Shown in pieces: positions 61,024 through 64,000 of a stretch of 64,000 nucleotides of DNA (position 1 is the first letter of the stretch; each line of letters begins with the position of its first letter). Under the pieces are notes generated by a model, which was not told where the DNA came from, made no database searches, and worked only from the letters and a program-made list of their open reading frames with translations. The DNA comes from Moellerella sp963519845 (GTDB lineage Bacteria > Pseudomonadota > Gammaproteobacteria > Enterobacterales > Enterobacteriaceae): NCBI GenBank assembly GCA_963519845.1, contig CAUQNX010000002.1, positions 1 through 64,000 of the forward strand. Reading direction: 5' to 3'. The translations under genes were made by a program, and so were the position numbers.

Positions 61024-61602
61024 ATGAGTTTCTATGCAACCCTAATTTTGGCGCTTGCGCTTTCTATGGACGCGTTTGCAGTCGCGATTTGTAAGGGAGC
61101 CGTCCTTCACAAACCACGATTCAGAGAAGTTCTCCGTACTGGTTTTATTTTCGGTATTATCGAAGCAATTACCCCTATTATCGGTTGGTGTATTGGTTTA
61201 TTAACTAGTCAGTACGTCGCTCGTTGGGATCACTGGATTGCTTTTACCCTTCTATTTGTTCTCGGCGCAAGAATGATTTGGCAAAGTCTTAAAGCCAAAG
61301 ATGTATGTTGCGAACCTCAAACCCGTCATGGCTCTTTATCACTGATCTTTACTGCTATTGCCACTAGCTTAGATGCGATGGCGATTGGACTTGGATTAGC
61401 TTTCCTGCAAGTAGATATTATCCACACAGCAATGACTATCGGATTAATGACGATGATTATGGCAACATTGGGGATGATGATCGGACGTTATGTCGGCCCC
61501 TTACTGGGGAAAAAAGCAGAAATTGTCGGTGGTGTTGTACTGATTGCGATTGGATTTAATATCCTATTCGAACATCTTGAACTCTTTATGTACGCAAATT
61601 AA
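61024..61602 (+). CDS. mntP: Manganese exporter MntP
   Basis: MntP exports excess Mn(II) from the cytoplasm. The 192-residue protein has six hydrophobic helices in two homologous halves, each with a conserved Asp: ALSMDAFAVAICKGA in the first and ATSLDAMAIGLGLAF in the second. E. coli MntP has 188 residues. I start at the ATG at 61024, preceded by CGAGG with 8-nt spacing; an upstream ATG at 60988 would lie within the riboswitch. It is controlled by the leader at 60840-61015. Confidence 0.95.
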   Translation: MSFYATLILALALSMDAFAVAICKGAVLHKPRFREVLRTGFIFGIIEAITPIIGWCIGLLTSQYVARWDHWIAFTLLFVLGARMIWQSLKAKDVCCEPQTRHGSLSLIFTAIATSLDAMAIGLGLAFLQVDIIHTAMTIGLMTMIMATLGMMIGRYVGPLLGKKAEIVGGVVLIAIGFNILFEHLELFMYAN

Positions 61603-61688
61603 TTTCAGCATAATATTCCCATCAGAGATATTCAAAAATAAAAGACCCTGATGGGAATAATCTTCGACAAAATAAACCTATATCGAAC

Positions 61689-62513
61689 TTATAATTTATT
61701 TAGCTTGTACACTTTAATTAAAAAATCCGCTTTCGCATTAAATAGTTGCTCAGCTTGTAACTTCTGCTTCACCTCTTCCGTGGCTTTCCAAGCAAAAGGC
61801 GTCATCTGTAATAATTCAAAAGCATCCTGACCCGATAACTGCATATCATAAGTTAAACGTGTTTCATCCAATAATTCAAAATTAGGCAAAGGCTCCTCTT
61901 TAATAGCATGTAATTGCACTTCACTATAAATAAGGGCTTTTAATTGTTTTAAATGTTCTGGCGCGGGAGTAACAGTAATTAAAATACCTCCGGCAGTGAT
62001 CACACGACTCAATTCATCGGCATTGCATGGCGCATAAATACGAATAATCGCCCCCATAGAATTATCATCAAAGGGTAAACGATGACTCGATGCGACACAA
62101 AAATGGACATTAGGATAACGTTTAGCGGCATAACGTATGGCTATTTTGGCCACATCAAGACCCACGACTTCGATATTTCGCTGCTGTGATTGCAACCTAT
62201 CGAGAAAATAGGCCGTATAATAACCTTCACCACAACCAATATCTAAAACTGAATGACTCTCCTCGGCTAAATATTGGCTCAGTTTATCCGCAACGCAATC
62301 ACGCATTGGCTGATAATATCCGGCATTTAAAAACTCACGACGAGCCTGCATCATTTCAGCACTGTCACCCGGCTCTTTAGAACGCTTATGCTGTACAGGA
62401 AGTAAATTAACATAACCTTCCTTGGCACAATCAAATTGATGATTTTGGGCGCAACGCCAGCTTTTGGCTGAAAAAATTAATGCTTGATGGCAGAGCGGAC
62501 ACTGATAATTCAT
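61689..62513 (-). CDS. rlmA: 23S rRNA (guanine745-N1)-methyltransferase
   Basis: RlmA methylates G745 of 23S rRNA. The 274-residue protein has an N-terminal zinc site (Cys5, Cys8, Cys21, His25), the block KEGYVNLLPVQHKRSKEPGD, and the SAM-binding motif SVLDIGCGEGYYTAYF. Length is close to E. coli RlmA (269). No strong ribosome binding site is seen before the ATG. It converges on mntP, as in E. coli. Confidence 0.94.
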   Translation of the reverse strand: MNYQCPLCHQALIFSAKSWRCAQNHQFDCAKEGYVNLLPVQHKRSKEPGDSAEMMQARREFLNAGYYQPMRDCVADKLSQYLAEESHSVLDIGCGEGYYTAYFLDRLQSQQRNIEVVGLDVAKIAIRYAAKRYPNVHFCVASSHRLPFDDNSMGAIIRIYAPCNADELSRVITAGGILITVTPAPEHLKQLKALIYSEVQLHAIKEEPLPNFELLDETRLTYDMQLSGQDAFELLQMTPFAWKATEEVKQKLQAEQLFNAKADFLIKVYKLNKL

Positions 62514-62700
62514 ATTGGATTAAACGCTGATAGTAAATAAAATAAATTATAGCATATAACGCCAGAGTAAAATGGGGGTTTTATTTTGTTGCTCATCACT
62601 GCTTTTGTTTTAAATTATCGGCTAAATGGAGTGAAAAACTAAGAATAATGCAGGGCCAAATAGAGTCGTATAAAACTATTTGGCTGCCTATGGTGGGATA

Positions 62701-63486
62701 TCAGCTAAATAACTCGATTTTCAGCAACTCAAGATCATCAGGAATAACATGAATAATCCCCTCACCCGGGATATCGATTTCAGCAATCATAAAGAGCGCT
62801 AATGTAGTTAAAAACGGCAAAATCAGGATTTGGAAATTTCTACCATGTATACCGCGAATATTATAGCCAATTAATATATTAGAGCAGATCGCAAAAAATA
62901 TAAGTAAAAACCAAGCTGCGCCGGGAATTTGTTGCCGCCAGCTAGCCATCGTTTTTTGTTGTGAGGTATATAAATCACTATAGGCGGTTAACACCGAGGC
63001 AACAACCGGATTGGGTGTCTCCAATGCTTGCTGACTGGCTATATTCCATAGCTCAGTTTGTTTATCTAATGACACATTACGCCACTGGTGCTCTTTTACA
63101 TTAGCGCCAGAATTAAAAAATTGAATTCGGGCATCAAGATATTGAGCTAAAATTTCTTTGGCTGGTTTTTGTTTTTCTATCGACAGTAATTCGCTACGTT
63201 GATAAGCATTACCAATAGCAATAGTTTCAATTTCTTGTGATTGCTGTCTGGTATTATACCCATTAATCGAAATGGATAAAATAAAACCAATTAAGAGACC
63301 TAATAAGGATAAGATCGCCCCAAGAATAATTTTTGTTTCATCTTCCTCTACAACATTATCTTTACTACGTCGTTTAAAGACAAATTTTCCCACATAAGCA
63401 GAAGCCATCAATAAAAAAAATGACAATATAAATACCAGCATTGAATCAACTGGCGTATCCACCAATATATTGGAAAAATCAGGCAT
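62701..63486 (-). CDS. DUF4239-like membrane protein
   Basis: A 261-residue membrane protein with two N-terminal helices (about 15-32 and 53-75), a long soluble helical middle (about 80-185), and two C-terminal helices (about 190-208 and 220-236). The pattern KIILGAILSLLGLLIGFILS followed by QSQEIETIAIGNAYQRSEL fits the bestrophin-like DUF4239 class, whose function is unknown. AAGGAT precedes the ATG. It is followed upstream by a tiny membrane gene in the same direction; the two may be co-transcribed. Confidence 0.7.
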   Translation of the reverse strand: MPDFSNILVDTPVDSMLVFILSFFLLMASAYVGKFVFKRRSKDNVVEEDETKIILGAILSLLGLLIGFILSISINGYNTRQQSQEIETIAIGNAYQRSELLSIEKQKPAKEILAQYLDARIQFFNSGANVKEHQWRNVSLDKQTELWNIASQQALETPNPVVASVLTAYSDLYTSQQKTMASWRQQIPGAAWFLLIFFAICSNILIGYNIRGIHGRNFQILILPFLTTLALFMIAEIDIPGEGIIHVIPDDLELLKIELFS

Positions 63487-63630
63487 ATTTATATCCTTAG
63501 TAAATGCTTTTTATAAGAATTATCCGATAATATTGGCAATATACTCTGATCGTTGAGTGACTGTAAATATGCTAGCGCTAATATAGTTTAGAGCGCTGAA
63601 AAAGCACTCTAAAAACGATTCTAATTTATT

Positions 63631-63780
63631 TTACTTTGCTGATTTATTTTTTAAATCTTCGACTAATTTTGCAGAGGTTTTTAACATTTTCTTCGAGTGC
63701 CTAATTGCCCTAAAACTCATTACGGCAGCAAAGATTAACGCCACAACGGCGATAATTAAGCCAAGATATGTATTTTCCAT
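63631..63780 (-). CDS. Small single-helix membrane protein (49 residues)
   Basis: A short gene too small for most automatic calls. The 49-residue product begins MENTYLGLIIAVVALIFAAV, one membrane helix at about 5-22, then a basic amphipathic tail (SFRAIRHSKKMLKTSAKLVE, ending KNKSAK). AGGG lies 7 nt before the ATG and the surrounding 63640-63780 patch is less AT-rich than its flanks, both of which favour a real gene. The next gene in the same direction, 144 bases on, is the DUF4239-like one. Function unknown. Confidence 0.6.
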   Translation of the reverse strand: MENTYLGLIIAVVALIFAAVMSFRAIRHSKKMLKTSAKLVEDLKNKSAK

Positions 63781-64000
63781 CGTTCACCCTATGATTGACA
63801 AATTAACCCTATTCTACTGCTAATTTTTTCTATGACTACCCTAAATAATCCTAATATAAATATGTAGTTACCGAACAATAAAGATAGATTCTAGTTATTA
63901 ATAATATTAAAAATCATCTCATTATATAGATTAATATTTTTCTCGTACTTATTCTGATAACATTCTAAAATATAATTAAACAACTAATATTATTGGGTTA

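Overview
The window is AT-rich chromosomal DNA from a member of the Enterobacterales. Nearly every housekeeping gene is a recognisable E. coli orthologue in E. coli-like local blocks: hns-galU-rssB-ychJ-purU-tRNA-Tyr, xthA, topB-selD-ydjA-sppA-ansA-pncA, yeaC-msrB-gapA-yeaD-mipA, dadX-dadA, fadR/nhaB-dsbB, htpX-prc-proQ-msrC, yebY-yebZ-yobA-ftnA/holE, and yoaH/pabB-nudL-sdaA-manXYZ-yobD-mntP/rlmA. The low GC and the protein sequences fit the Proteus/Providencia/Moellerella group (Morganellaceae). That family placement is an inference; genus and species cannot be fixed from the sequence alone.

Layout: bases 1-5540 hold nucleoid and stress regulation (H-NS, the RpoS adaptor RssB), UDP-glucose and formate/purine metabolism, and tRNA-Tyr. 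Bases 5563-22992 hold DNA repair and topology, selenium activation, NAD and asparagine salvage, glycolysis and an accessory TetR/hydrolase/esterase cassette between pncA and yeaC. Bases 23130-33288 hold D-alanine catabolism, fatty-acid control, sodium/proton exchange, disulfide formation, two drug-efflux pumps and the HtpX protease. Bases 40314-47955 hold Prc, ProQ, the SdsR small RNA, copper proteins, ferritin and HolE. Bases 53467-63780 hold folate and serine metabolism, the mannose PTS, a manganese riboswitch with its exporter gene, an rRNA methylase and two membrane proteins.

Two insertions break otherwise conserved neighbourhoods. Between htpX and prc lie about 7 kb. They hold a decayed gltP, an intact four-gene operon encoding a Lol-like path across the envelope (LolD-type ATPase, FtsX/MacB-type permease, LolA-like periplasmic protein, outer-membrane barrel), a flavodoxin-fold oxidoreductase, and a decayed yefM-yoeB toxin-antitoxin pair whose yoeB carries an internal stop. 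Between yoaH and pabB lie about 5 kb encoding what reads as a complete class II microcin system: HlyD-type adaptor, C39-peptidase ABC exporter, a microcin N-like precursor with a Ser-Gly-Ala leader, and two mutually similar membrane proteins that are probable immunity proteins.

Regulatory signals visible directly include many intrinsic terminators, a yybP-ykoY riboswitch before mntP, the SdsR core, two to three 16-bp dyads in the tetR-hydrolase promoter, a 12-bp inverted repeat just upstream of the Lol-like operon, and a stringent-type promoter for tRNA-Tyr. Functions of the Lol-like operon, the flavodoxin-like protein, the DUF4239-like protein and the 49-residue membrane protein remain unassigned.
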